NCBI GenBank assembly: GCA_023409755.1 | Contig: JAEYRA010000013.1 | Span: 1-22,239, forward strand | Direction: 5' to 3' | Source: Bacillota bacterium | GTDB lineage: Bacteria; Bacillota; Clostridia; Christensenellales; UMGS416 | Length of the DNA: 22,239 nucleotides | Shown here: positions 14,098 through 22,239 of the stretch, piece after piece | How the letters are laid out: every line of letters starts with the position of its first letter | How positions within the stretch are numbered: the stretch's first letter is position 1 | The notes under the pieces: generated by a model | The model's input: the letters and a program-made list of their open reading frames with translations, nothing else | What the model was told of the DNA's origin: nothing | The model's database searches: none | Position numbers and translations under genes: made by a program

Positions 14098-15105
14098 TTG
14101 GCGGAAGTGCTCTCCCAAAGCGAGATCGACCAACTCTTCCATGCCATCTCCAGCGGCGACGCCCTGCCGGACGAACCACCGGAGGAGGGTTTGGAGCACC
14201 GCATCAAACCCTACGACTTCTCCACGGCCAACAAGTTCAGCAAGGAGCAGATGCGCACGCTGAACATCATCTTTGAGACGTTCAGCCGGCAGGTGTCCAC
14301 GCATTTCTCCGGCATGCTCCGCACCCCGTGCGAGGTGAACGTCGTCTCGGTCGAGGAACTGATCTTCAAGGAGTTCAACAACTCCCTGCCCACACCGGTC
14401 ATCCTCTCCATCTTCTCCATGCCCCCGCTGCAGGGGTCGCTGCTGCTTGCCATCACCCCGCCGGTGGCCTATGGCATCATCAGCCGTCTCTTTGGGGGCG
14501 AGGGGGAGTCCGGCGAAATCAGCCGGACCTTCACGGAGATTGAGATTGCCGTGATGGAGCGGATTCTGCGGCAGATGCTGCCGCACCTGACCTTCGCGTG
14601 GGAGAAGGTGGCCAAGGCCGACCCGCTGCTGGAGCGCATTGAGACCAGCACCCAGTTTACCCAGATCGTCAGCCTGAACGAGGCGGTGGCCGTCATCACG
14701 CTGGAGCTTCGGGCGGCGGATATCAGCGGCTACCTCAGCTTCTGCCTGCCCCACATTGCCATGGAGCCCGTCGCCAAGACGCTGACGACGGCGACGCTCT
14801 TTACCAGCACCACCGTACGCAACCACAAGGGCACACCCGTGTCCAACTCCGAGAACATCCGTCAGCGCATCCTCAACACCGGCATGAACGTCAAGGCGAT
14901 CTTGAGCGAGACGACGATGACCGTGGGGGACATTCTGAGCCTGCAGATGGGCGACGTCATCCAGCTCGACAACCGGGTGGGGGAGGACATCAAGGTGAAG
15001 GTGGAACACTTGCCCAAGGCTTATGGCAAGCTCGGGGTTCGCAACAACCATTACGCCATCAAGCTTTGCAAAATCATAAAGGAAGAGGAAACGGCAGATG
15101 AATGA
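14098..15105 (+). CDS. fliM: Flagellar motor switch protein FliM
   Basis: FliM is the C-ring protein that binds CheY-P and passes the signal to FliG. The product is 335 residues. The N-terminal CheY-binding peptide LSQSEIDQLF (about 5-14) is intact. The middle CheC-like domain (about 45-225) holds YDFSTANKFSKEQMRTL and the GGEGE loop that contacts FliG. The C-terminal SpoA (FliN-like) domain ends near residue 330. Start is TTG at 14098 behind GAAGGAGG. The last eight bases overlap fliY. It begins a new transcription unit after a 290-base gap, where many Firmicutes instead have fliL. Confidence 0.96.
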   Translation: MAEVLSQSEIDQLFHAISSGDALPDEPPEEGLEHRIKPYDFSTANKFSKEQMRTLNIIFETFSRQVSTHFSGMLRTPCEVNVVSVEELIFKEFNNSLPTPVILSIFSMPPLQGSLLLAITPPVAYGIISRLFGGEGESGEISRTFTEIEIAVMERILRQMLPHLTFAWEKVAKADPLLERIETSTQFTQIVSLNEAVAVITLELRAADISGYLSFCLPHIAMEPVAKTLTTATLFTSTTVRNHKGTPVSNSENIRQRILNTGMNVKAILSETTMTVGDILSLQMGDVIQLDNRVGEDIKVKVEHLPKAYGKLGVRNNHYAIKLCKIIKEEETADE

Positions 15106-16237
15106 CATCCTCTCGCAGGAAGAAATCGCCACGCTCTTTGGCACCGGAGACGGCGGCAGCGGCGTATCGAATGAGACGCTGGACGACATGCAAACCGATG
15201 CCATCGGCGAGATCGGCAACATCAGCATGGGTACGGCGGCCACCACCCTGAGCCAGGTCATCAACCGCCGGGTGTACATCACCACCCCCAAGGTGGAGAT
15301 CCTCTCCATCAACAGTCTCTCCAACCGGCTGCAGGTGCCCTATGTCTTGGTGACCGTGGGGTACCGACACGGCCTGATGGGCAACAACCTGCTGATGCTC
15401 AAGGAAGACGACGTACGTATCATCACGGACCTCATGATGGGCGGCGAGGGCGAGAACAACGGTGAGCCGTTGGGCGAGCTGCATCTGTCGGCCATCAGCG
15501 AAGCGATGAACCAGATGATGGGCAGTGCCTCCACCTCCATGTCGGATATGCTGCATAAGCCCATCGACATCACCCCGCCCTCGGCCATGGTGGCCCGCCT
15601 GGGGGACGAGCAGGTCATGGGGCTCTTCGATGACTCCGCCATCGTCGTCAACGTCAGCTTTGACATGACCATCGAGGGGCTCATCAACAGCGAGATCATG
15701 CAGCTCATGCCCGTTTCCTTCGCGCGGGAGCTGGTGGATTCGCTGGTAAACCCCCAGCAGGCCAAGGCCGCGCCCGCTCCGAAGGCTCCGGCCCCGGCGG
15801 CGCAGCCGGTCTACCAGCCCGCGCCGCAGGCCGCCCCCACGCCGGCCCCTCAGCCTGCTCACCAGCCCGCCTTCGCGGCGGAGGGGTACGCTGCGGCACC
15901 GGCACCGGCGCCCCGGCCCGTTGTGGATGCCAAACCCGTGCAGTTCCGCAGCTTTGACGGTGACAGCCCGGCAGTGCGGCCCATGGATGACAGCATCAAC
16001 CTCATCATTGACGTGCCCATGCAGGTGACCATTGAGCTGGGCAAGTGCCGCAAGACCGTCAAGGAGATTCTGGATTTCAACACCGGCACCATCCTCATTC
16101 TCGACAAGATGGCCGGCGAACCCGTCGAGGTCGTCGTCAATGACAAGCTCATCGCCAAGGGTGAGGTCATTCAGATTGACGACAACTATGGCGTGCGCAT
16201 CACCGAGATCCTCAACACCAAATCGCGGCTGGGCTGA
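15098..16237 (+). CDS. fliY: Flagellar motor switch phosphatase FliY
   Basis: FliY is the Firmicute switch protein that combines a FliN domain with a CheC-type phosphatase that dephosphorylates CheY-P. The protein has 379 residues. It has an N-terminal CheY-binding-like peptide ILSQEEIATLF (4-14). The CheC region has two sites fitting [DS]-x3-E-x2-N-x22-P: D34/E38/N41/P64 and S131/E135/N138/P161. An Ala/Pro/Gln linker spans about 222-285. The C-terminal SpoA/FliN domain begins near 300 (IDVPMQVTIELG) and includes FNTGTILILDKMAGEPVEVV. Both phosphatase sites are complete by pattern. It overlaps fliM by eight bases and fliO by one. No cheY follows it. Confidence 0.96.
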   Translation: MNDILSQEEIATLFGTGDGGSGVSNETLDDMQTDAIGEIGNISMGTAATTLSQVINRRVYITTPKVEILSINSLSNRLQVPYVLVTVGYRHGLMGNNLLMLKEDDVRIITDLMMGGEGENNGEPLGELHLSAISEAMNQMMGSASTSMSDMLHKPIDITPPSAMVARLGDEQVMGLFDDSAIVVNVSFDMTIEGLINSEIMQLMPVSFARELVDSLVNPQQAKAAPAPKAPAPAAQPVYQPAPQAAPTPAPQPAHQPAFAAEGYAAAPAPAPRPVVDAKPVQFRSFDGDSPAVRPMDDSINLIIDVPMQVTIELGKCRKTVKEILDFNTGTILILDKMAGEPVEVVVNDKLIAKGEVIQIDDNYGVRITEILNTKSRLG

Positions 16238-16821
16238 TGAACTGGAACGACGTCAAATCGCTCATATGGCTCATACTGGCGCTGGGTGTGGTGTTCTACC
16301 TCACGTGGCTCACCACCCGCTATGTGGCGGGCCGTGCCCGCGGCAGCCAGAGCGGCCACCACATGAAGGTGCTGGACCGCCTCGCCCTCGCTGGCGACAA
16401 GTCGCTCGTTGTGGTGCGGGTGGCCGGCCGTTGCAGCCTGCTCGCCGTGAGCGGCCATGAGGTGCGGCTGCTGCGCCACCTGAGCGAGGAGGAGGCGGCA
16501 CTTTACACCCACGCCGCCCAGCCCGACGGGGAAGCCACAGGGCTTCCGGGGGTGGGCAGCCTTTGGCAGGCCTTCCGCCGCCAGGCAGGCGCGAGCTTTG
16601 GCCTGGGCCGACGCACGGCGGACGCCGGGCAGGATTTGCGCAATGCCGGCTGGGCAAACGCCGGTACACCCCAAGACCAGGAGATGGGGGAGGATGCGCC
16701 GCCCCGCGATGACATGCCGGGCCGGGAGTGGGGCGGGGGTACGCCCCAGCCCACCGACGAAGAAATGCTGGAACTACTGGACCGGCGGGTACGCGAACGC
16801 CGGCAGGCCGGACGACGCTGA
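16237..16821 (+). CDS. fliO: Flagellar biosynthetic protein FliO
   Basis: FliO is a small bitopic membrane protein that helps assemble the FliP pore of the export gate. The 194-residue product has one N-terminal membrane helix (about 8-27, SLIWLILALGVVFYLTWLTT) and a short beta-rich domain with the family pattern MKVLDRLALAGDKSLVVVRV...LLAVSGHEVRLL (43-80). A long hydrophilic Gly/Asp/Arg-rich tail (100-194) of low complexity follows. The tail makes it longer than many family members. Start overlaps the fliY stop (ATGA-like TGATG). fliP follows 13 bases later, in keeping with the call. Confidence 0.9.
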   Translation: MNWNDVKSLIWLILALGVVFYLTWLTTRYVAGRARGSQSGHHMKVLDRLALAGDKSLVVVRVAGRCSLLAVSGHEVRLLRHLSEEEAALYTHAAQPDGEATGLPGVGSLWQAFRRQAGASFGLGRRTADAGQDLRNAGWANAGTPQDQEMGEDAPPRDDMPGREWGGGTPQPTDEEMLELLDRRVRERRQAGRR

Positions 16822-16834
16822 GGGGGAGGCATCC

Positions 16835-17656
16835 GTGAAGAAGTACCTGAAGCTGGCTCTTCTGGCCTTTTTTGTGACACTGGCGCTGCTGGCGCCCACC
16901 GTCGGCGCGCTGGCCGCGCCGGGTCCTCAGCCCGCCCCCACGGAGTCTGCCGCCGCCACGGCCACCGCCGGTGCCGACGACGAACTGACGGTGAGCGACC
17001 TGACAAACGCCCTCTCGGGCGGCGATGAGGACCGTGCCTCCACCGTGCAGATTCTGCTGCTGCTCACCATCCTCTCGCTGGCCCCGTCCATCCTCATCAT
17101 GATGACGGGCTTCACGCGCATCATCATCGTGCTGGGCTTCGTGCGCAACGCCATCGGCGTGCAGCAGATGCCCCCCAACCAGGTGCTGATTGGCCTGGCG
17201 CTGTTCCTCACGTTCTTTGTGATGAAGCCCATCCTCAATGACATCTATGTGGACGCGTACAAACCCTATGTGGCCGGGCAGATCACCCAGCAGCAGGCGA
17301 TGGACCGCGCCCTTGTTCCCATGCGGGATTTCATGCTTCGCCAGACCTACGAGAAGGATCTCGATCTCTTTGCCACCATGGACAACATCGAGGAGGTTGA
17401 CACCCCCCAGGACCTGCCGACTTCGGTCGTCATTCCTGCCTTCATCACCAGCGAACTCAAGCGTGCCTTCCAAATCGGCTTCTTCATCTTCCTGCCCTTC
17501 ATCGTCATTGACATGATCGTCTCCAGCACCCTCATGTCCATGGGCATGATGATGCTGCCGCCCACCACGATCTCCCTGCCCTTCAAGATTCTGCTCTTCG
17601 TACTGGTGGACGGGTGGGGGCTGACCATCAAAACGTTGCTGACGAGCTTTCAGTGA
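16835..17656 (+). CDS. fliP: Flagellar export gate protein FliP
   Basis: FliP forms the core pore of the type III export gate as a complex with FliQ and FliR. The product of 273 residues has an N-terminal cleavable signal-like sequence (KKYLKLALLAFFVTLALLAP, ending around AALAA), then four membrane segments. Family signatures include ILSLAPSILIMMTGFTRIII, FVRNAIGVQQMPPNQVLIGL and FITSELKRAFQIGFFIFLPF, and the GMMMLPPTTISLPFK stretch is also present. The GTG start at 16835 lies five bases behind GGGGGAGG. The frame is open further upstream, but that part lies inside fliO. Confidence 0.97.
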   Translation: MKKYLKLALLAFFVTLALLAPTVGALAAPGPQPAPTESAAATATAGADDELTVSDLTNALSGGDEDRASTVQILLLLTILSLAPSILIMMTGFTRIIIVLGFVRNAIGVQQMPPNQVLIGLALFLTFFVMKPILNDIYVDAYKPYVAGQITQQQAMDRALVPMRDFMLRQTYEKDLDLFATMDNIEEVDTPQDLPTSVVIPAFITSELKRAFQIGFFIFLPFIVIDMIVSSTLMSMGMMMLPPTTISLPFKILLFVLVDGWGLTIKTLLTSFQ

Positions 17657-17664
17657 GGGAACCA

Positions 17665-17934
17665 ATGGATCAGGCGGCAGTGAGCACAATCATGTACGAC
17701 GCGGTGATGACCGTACTCATGGTCAGCGCACCCATGCTCATCGTGGCGCTGTTGGTGGGCGTCATCATCTCCATCTTCCAGGCCACCACCCAGATCAACG
17801 AGCAGACGCTGGTGTTCATCCCCAAGATCGTGGGAATGCTCCTCACCATCGTCCTGCTGGGGGACTGGATGCTTTCCAAGCTCTCCGAATACACCACCGG
17901 GCTCTTTGAGCAGATCACCCGGTACTTGCAGTAG
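17665..17934 (+). CDS. fliQ: Flagellar export gate protein FliQ
   Basis: FliQ is a small two-helix membrane protein that wraps the FliP/FliR pore. The 89-residue product equals the standard length. It has two hydrophobic segments (about 15-38 and 52-72) and the motif LLVGVIISIFQATTQINEQT followed by FIPKIVGMLLTIVLLGDWML, characteristic of FliQ/SctS. The ATG at 17665 follows GAGGGA, eight bases after the fliP stop. fliR begins one base after its stop codon. Confidence 0.96.
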   Translation: MDQAAVSTIMYDAVMTVLMVSAPMLIVALLVGVIISIFQATTQINEQTLVFIPKIVGMLLTIVLLGDWMLSKLSEYTTGLFEQITRYLQ

Positions 17935-17935
17935 C

Positions 17936-18730
17936 ATGGAGGGCATCGCGGGGCTGCTGGGGCTGAGCCAGGGGCGGTTCCTGTATGGGCTGCTGCTCTT
18001 TGTGCGGTTCACCGGGCTCTTCACCCTGTCGCCCATCTTCGGGCGGCGCAACTTCCCCACCGTGGCACGCATCGGGCTGTCGCTGTGCCTGGCTTACCTG
18101 CTGCTGGCGGCCAACCCCGATGGAACGGTGGACAGCTTCAACCTGTGGCAATACGCGCTGCTGGTGGTGAAGGAGCTGCTGATCGGCCTCACCATGGGGT
18201 ACATGGCGACGCTGTTCCTCTCGGTGGCCACCATGGCCGGGCAGATCATAGACGTCCAGGTGGGCTTCGGCATGGCCCAGCTGTATGACCCGGAGACCTC
18301 CAACCTGGTGTCGCTGGCCAGCAGCCTTTTAAACTACTGCATGCTGCTGCTGTTCCTGGCAGCCAACGGCCACCACACCCTCATCCGCATGCTGGCGCTG
18401 ACGGTGCAGTGGCTGCCGGTGGGGCAGGTGGGCCTCGATGCGGCCGTGGTGGACGCGGTGGTGGATGCGTTCACGGTGGCGTTCTCCATGGCGGTGACGC
18501 TGTCGCTGCCGGTGCTGGCGGCAGAGCTGGTGCTGGAGGTCATCATGGGCATCATGATCCGCGCGGTGCCGCAGATGAACATTTTCGTCGTGGGCATCCC
18601 GGTGAAGCTGGCGGTGGGCCTGCTGGCGATGCTCACGATGGTGCCGTTTTTTGTCGGCTACGGCGACACCGTGTTTGAGGCGATGTTCCACCACATGAGT
18701 ACTGCATTGAAAGGGATGATTCCGGCCTGA
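17936..18730 (+). CDS. fliR: Flagellar export gate protein FliR
   Basis: FliR completes the FliPQR pore complex in the inner membrane. The 264-residue protein is very hydrophobic, with about six predicted membrane segments. Family features include VRFTGLFTLSPIFGRRNFPT near the N-terminus, GLTMGYMATLFLSVATMAGQ with VQVGFGMAQLYDPE in the middle, and the RAVPQMNIFVVGIPVKLAVG signature toward the end. The ATG at 17936 gives the usual length. The site before it is weak, so translation is likely coupled to fliQ. It is a separate gene from flhB, not a FliR-FlhB fusion. Confidence 0.96.
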   Translation: MEGIAGLLGLSQGRFLYGLLLFVRFTGLFTLSPIFGRRNFPTVARIGLSLCLAYLLLAANPDGTVDSFNLWQYALLVVKELLIGLTMGYMATLFLSVATMAGQIIDVQVGFGMAQLYDPETSNLVSLASSLLNYCMLLLFLAANGHHTLIRMLALTVQWLPVGQVGLDAAVVDAVVDAFTVAFSMAVTLSLPVLAAELVLEVIMGIMIRAVPQMNIFVVGIPVKLAVGLLAMLTMVPFFVGYGDTVFEAMFHHMSTALKGMIPA

Positions 18731-18731
18731 C

Positions 18732-19823
18732 ATGAGCGACATGGGGCAGAAAACCGAACGCGCCACACCCAAACGAAGGCGCGAGGCCCGCGAGAAGGGC
18801 AACGTACTCAAGAGCCATGACCTGAGCACGGCTCTGGTGTTGCTGACCATCTTCGCCAGCCTGAAGGTGTTGGGCGCCATGGTGCTGGAGAACACCAACG
18901 GTGTGCTGCGGCGTGGCCTGGTGGAGTGGCCCAGCGACCCCCTGACGGTGGGGGATGCCGCGGGGCTTCTGGCGCAGTGGGCACTCATTCTGCTGCAGGT
19001 GATGGCCCCGCTGCTGGCGGTGAGCCTGCTCATCAGCATGCTGGCCAACTACATCCAGGTGGGGGTGCTCTTCACCACCAAGACCCTGAAGCCGAAGTTT
19101 GAGCGCGTCAACCCTCTGCAGGGCTTCAAGCGCATCTTCTCCATCCGCTCGGTGGCCGAGATGATCAAGTCCATCCTCAAGGTGACGGTTCTGGGCGTGC
19201 TGGCCTATCAGGCTTTTCGCGAGTTGGTGTTTTCCTTTGCCGGGTTCCTCCAGCAAAGCTTTGGCCAGGCCGTGGCGTCGCTGGCGAGCCAGACGCTGGA
19301 CGTGGCCATCCGCATGAGCGCAGCCCTCATCTTCATTGGCGCGGCGGACTACTTCTACCAATGGTGGAAGCGGGAGCGCGAGATGCGCATGAGCAAGCAG
19401 GAAGTCAAGGACGAGTTCAAACTGACTGAGGGCGACCCGCAGGTGAAAGGCCGCATCCGCCAGAAGCAGCGCCAGATCGGCATGATGCGCATGATGCAGG
19501 CCATCCCCACGGCCAGCGTGGTCATCACCAACCCCACCCACTACGCCGTGGCCCTGCGCTACCGGCAGGAGAAGGACGACGCCCCCATCATCGTGGCCAA
19601 GGGCAAGAACGAGGTGGCCCGACGCATTCGCGAGCGGGCGAGGGAGCACGGGGTGGAGCTGGTGGAAAACCGCCCCCTGGCCCAGGCGCTCTACTTCCAC
19701 TGCGAGGTGGGCGACCGCGTGCCCCGCGACCTCTACAAGGCCGTGGCCGAGGTGCTGGCCTATGTCTACCGCCTGAAGAACCGCATGGGACGCGCTGAGC
19801 GTCGGGAGAGGACCGCCACATGA
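18732..19823 (+). CDS. flhB: Flagellar export switch protein FlhB
   Basis: FlhB sits beside the FliPQR pore and, after self-cleavage, switches export from rod/hook to filament proteins in response to FliK. The 363-residue product starts with the basic KTERATPKRRREAREKGNV segment, has four membrane helices (about 30-210), and then a cytoplasmic domain with the autocleavage motif NPTH at residues 267-270 (in VVITNPTHYAVALRY). Length is usual. It starts one base after the fliR stop, and flhA overlaps its end by four bases. Confidence 0.97.
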   Translation: MSDMGQKTERATPKRRREAREKGNVLKSHDLSTALVLLTIFASLKVLGAMVLENTNGVLRRGLVEWPSDPLTVGDAAGLLAQWALILLQVMAPLLAVSLLISMLANYIQVGVLFTTKTLKPKFERVNPLQGFKRIFSIRSVAEMIKSILKVTVLGVLAYQAFRELVFSFAGFLQQSFGQAVASLASQTLDVAIRMSAALIFIGAADYFYQWWKREREMRMSKQEVKDEFKLTEGDPQVKGRIRQKQRQIGMMRMMQAIPTASVVITNPTHYAVALRYRQEKDDAPIIVAKGKNEVARRIRERAREHGVELVENRPLAQALYFHCEVGDRVPRDLYKAVAEVLAYVYRLKNRMGRAERRERTAT

Positions 19824-21838
19824 AGAAGCTGGGAAACCTGGCCGTCGCCATCGTCATCATTGCCATCGTCATGCTCATCATCGTGGCGCTGCCCCCGGCG
19901 CTGCTTGATGTCGTCATCCTCTTCAACTTCGCCTTTGCCATCATGATCCTGATGATCACCCTCTTCATCAAGGAAACGCTGGAGTTCTCTGTGTTCCCGT
20001 CGCTCTTGCTCATCAGCACGCTGCTGCGGCTGGCCATCTATGTCTCCAGCATGCGTCTGATCCTCGGCAATGGCGGTGAGGCCGGCAATGTCATCCACAC
20101 CTTCGGTTCCTTCGTCATCGGCGGCAACCTGGTCGTGGGTCTGCTGATCTTCCTCATCATCATGATCATCCAGTTCATCGTCATCACCAAGGGCTCCGAG
20201 CGCGTGTCCGAGGTGGCGGCGCGCTTCACGCTGGACGCCATGCCCGGCAAACAGATGGCCATCGACGCCGACCTCAACAGCGGACTCATCGACGAGCACC
20301 AGGCGCGGGAGCGCCGCAGCAAGATTCAGCGCGAGGCCGACTTCTTCGGCGCCATGGACGGCGCGGGCAAGTTCGTGAAGGGCGACGCCATCGTCGGCAT
20401 CATCGTCACGGCCATCAACATCGTCGGCGGCATCATCATTGGCCTCATGAGCGGCATGGACGTGGACTCGGTGATGCAGACCTACACCATCGCCACCGTG
20501 GGCGAGGGTTTGGTCAACCAGATCCCGGCGCTTTTGATCTCCACCGCCACCGGCATGATCGTCACCCGCTCCGCCAGTGAGAACAGCCTTTCCAGCGAGC
20601 TGGTGAAACAGCTGATGAACCAGCCGATCACCCAGATGATCTCGGGCACGGTGCTCTTCGTCATGAGCCTCATCCCCGGCATGCCCAAGCTCCTGATGTG
20701 GGTGATGGGCGCGGCGTTCCTGGGCCTGGGCGTGATGCAGAACCGCAACCGCGCCCAAGAGCTTGTGGTGCAGGACAAGGTGCAGCAGGAGCAGGTGGTG
20801 CAGGAGGCCCGCAAACCCGAGAACGTGGTGACGCTGCTGAGCGTGGACCCCATTGAGATGGAGATGGGCTACGGGCTTATCCCGCTGGTGGACGACATGA
20901 TGGAACGCGCCATCATGATCCGCAGCCAGATGGCGCTGGAGCTGGGCATTGTGCTGCCCAGCATCCGTCTGCGCGACAACGTGCACCTCAACATCAACGA
21001 ATACGTCATCAAGATCAAGGGGTATGAGATCGCCCGGGGTGAGATTATGGCCGACCATGTGCTGGCGATGAACCCCGGCAACGCCCGCGGCACCATCAAG
21101 GGCATTGAGACGGTGGAACCGACCTTCGGCCTCCCGGCCATGTGGATCACCAAGGCCGAGCGCGAGAAGGCCGAACTCTACGGCTACACCATTGTGGATC
21201 CGCCGGCCGTCATGGTTACCCATATGACGGAGGAACTGAAGCGCCACGCCCACGAGCTGCTGGGCCGCCAGCAGGTGCAGAACCTCATCGACAACCTCAA
21301 GGGGACCCAGCCCGCGCTGGTGGAGGAGGTCGTGCCCCGGCTCTTCGCCCTGGGCGAGGTGCAGAAGGTGTTGGCGAACCTCCTGCGGGAGGGCGTCTCC
21401 ATCCGCGACTTCGGTACCATCCTCGAGACGATGGGCGACTATGGCGGCGTGACGCGGGACACCGACATGCTCACCGAATACGTGCGTCAGCGCCTCAAGC
21501 GCGCCATCACCCAGAAGTTTGTGCAGAACAACGTGGCCCACGTCATCACGCTGGACCCGCGCCTCGAGCAGCTCATCATGGACCGGGTGCGCCAGAGCGA
21601 GAGCGGTGCCTATGTGGCGCTGGAGCCTGACACCGTGCAGCGTCTGTTCCACAGTCTGAAAACGTCGATTGACCGCTGCGCTGCGCTGGGTTTGTCGCCT
21701 ATTGTCTTAACGTCGCCGGTGGTGCGCATGCATTTCAAGAAAATTGTCGACCAGATGGTACCGGAATTGACAGTTTTATCTTACAATGAGTTGGAACAGA
21801 AAGTGGAAATTCGCTCCGAGGGTTTGGTGAACGCGTAG
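19820..21838 (+). CDS. flhA: Flagellar export gate protein FlhA
   Basis: FlhA is the large export-gate subunit. Its membrane part channels proton motive force and its cytoplasmic ring receives substrate-chaperone complexes. The product is 672 residues. The hydrophobic N-terminal half (about 1-300, several membrane helices) includes the FHIPEP signature DAMPGKQMAIDADLNSGLID in the loop near residues 136-155. The cytoplasmic C-terminal half carries LGIVLPSIRLRDN, GQ-type linker segments and LSYNELEQKVEIRSEG at the end. Length is slightly below the usual 680-700. The ATG overlaps the flhB stop (ATGA). flhF starts one base after its stop. Confidence 0.97.
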   Translation: MKKLGNLAVAIVIIAIVMLIIVALPPALLDVVILFNFAFAIMILMITLFIKETLEFSVFPSLLLISTLLRLAIYVSSMRLILGNGGEAGNVIHTFGSFVIGGNLVVGLLIFLIIMIIQFIVITKGSERVSEVAARFTLDAMPGKQMAIDADLNSGLIDEHQARERRSKIQREADFFGAMDGAGKFVKGDAIVGIIVTAINIVGGIIIGLMSGMDVDSVMQTYTIATVGEGLVNQIPALLISTATGMIVTRSASENSLSSELVKQLMNQPITQMISGTVLFVMSLIPGMPKLLMWVMGAAFLGLGVMQNRNRAQELVVQDKVQQEQVVQEARKPENVVTLLSVDPIEMEMGYGLIPLVDDMMERAIMIRSQMALELGIVLPSIRLRDNVHLNINEYVIKIKGYEIARGEIMADHVLAMNPGNARGTIKGIETVEPTFGLPAMWITKAEREKAELYGYTIVDPPAVMVTHMTEELKRHAHELLGRQQVQNLIDNLKGTQPALVEEVVPRLFALGEVQKVLANLLREGVSIRDFGTILETMGDYGGVTRDTDMLTEYVRQRLKRAITQKFVQNNVAHVITLDPRLEQLIMDRVRQSESGAYVALEPDTVQRLFHSLKTSIDRCAALGLSPIVLTSPVVRMHFKKIVDQMVPELTVLSYNELEQKVEIRSEGLVNA

Positions 21839-21839
21839 G

Positions 21840-22239
21840 ATGAACATCAAGCGATACATCGCCAAGGACATGAACGAGGCCGCCGCCAAGATTCGGGCGC
21901 AGCTGGGGCCGGACGCCGTCATGCTCTCCTCCCGCCCCATCCGCAAGAAGGGGCTGGCCGGGTTCTTTGCCCATCCCCTGGTGGAGGTGGTGGTGGCTTA
22001 CGAAAACGAGCCCACCGCCCGGGGCAAAAAGGCCCAGGCCGAGAAGGCCGAGGCCCCCAGCACCGCCATGGCACAGGGGGAGCCGCAGGTAGCGGCGCCT
22101 TCGCCCGCCCCGCCCACCCCGGTGGAGCGAAAGATTGCCGAGGTGGAGCGCCGGCTTGACACCATGACCGCCACCGTGGCTGAGATCGCCACGAACCTGC
22201 GCAGCAAGCCCGCCCCCGGCCACTATGACAACGCCATTC
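21840..22239 (+). CDS. flhF: Flagellar biosynthesis GTPase FlhF, N-terminal part (partial)
   Basis: FlhF is an SRP-type GTPase that helps set the place and number of flagella, usually with FlhG. Only 133 codons are in the window. The start MNIKRYIAKDMNEAAAKIRA followed by QLGPDAVMLSSRPIRKKGLA is the conserved FlhF N-terminal (B) domain. A short VEVVVAYENE segment and a charged Ala/Pro-rich linker follow (about 60-100). The GTPase (NG) domain would lie beyond the window edge. GAGGG inside the end of flhA may serve as its ribosome site. The position directly after flhA is the standard Firmicute order. Confidence 0.93.
   Translation, partial: MNIKRYIAKDMNEAAAKIRAQLGPDAVMLSSRPIRKKGLAGFFAHPLVEVVVAYENEPTARGKKAQAEKAEAPSTAMAQGEPQVAAPSPAPPTPVERKIAEVERRLDTMTATVAEIATNLRSKPAPGHYDNAI

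Noticed and set aside
19766..21652. 628-codon open frame on the minus strand
   Set aside because: It is antisense to flhA. The His/Asp/Glu-rich product is a mirror of hydrophobic codons and has no domain.

Overview
The window is one continuous block of motility genes, all on the + strand, from what looks like a GC-rich member of the Clostridia (Firmicutes/Bacillota). This assignment rests on several things. Shine-Dalgarno sites are strong and AGGAGG-like. The gene order closely follows the Bacillus/Clostridium fla/che operon. The switch protein is FliY (two CheC phosphatase sites plus a FliN domain) rather than a simple FliN. Small Firmicute-type members are present (SwrD/FlbD family and a YlxF/MotE-like protein). 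A gut Oscillospirales-type genome is a guess from base composition only.

Layout. Positions 1-177 hold the last 58 codons of a methyl-accepting chemotaxis protein, followed by a clear intrinsic terminator (259-293). Positions 178-1540 are a 1.36 kb gene-free stretch. It carries two near-identical ~144 bp direct repeats, a degenerate third copy, several strong dyads, and a good match to a sigma-28 (SigD/FliA) promoter at 962-988. Next come the receptor adaptation enzymes cheR and cheB. After a short AT-rich promoter region (3405-3610) the main operon runs flgB-flgC-fliE-fliF-fliG-fliH-fliI-fliJ-(YlxF/MotE-like)-fliK-flgD-flgE-swrD. A second AT-rich gap (13808-14097) contains hairpins and an extended -10 promoter. 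It is followed by fliM-fliY-fliO-fliP-fliQ-fliR-flhB-flhA and the first 133 codons of flhF, which runs off the window.

How the genes work together. FlgB, FlgC and FliE form rod and adaptor. FliF is the MS ring, and FliG, FliM and FliY form the rotor switch. FliH, FliI and FliJ form the export ATPase complex. FliO, FliP, FliQ, FliR, FlhB and FlhA form the membrane export gate. FliK and FlgD control hook length and hook assembly, and FlgE is the hook. CheR and CheB set receptor methylation. FliY probably dephosphorylates CheY-P at the switch. FlhF would place the flagellum. Genes are tightly packed, with many 1-8 base overlaps that suggest translational coupling. Several genes use GTG or TTG starts set by strong Shine-Dalgarno sites.

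The coding content is an ordinary, well-known flagellar system. No gene here looks like a new system. The parts worth a second look are non-coding: the three-copy structured repeat and dyad-flanked sigma-28-like promoter before cheR, the nested dyads around the flgB promoter, and the gap before fliM where fliL would normally lie. Relative to the Bacillus order, fliL (before fliM) and cheY (between fliY and fliO) are missing at their usual places.
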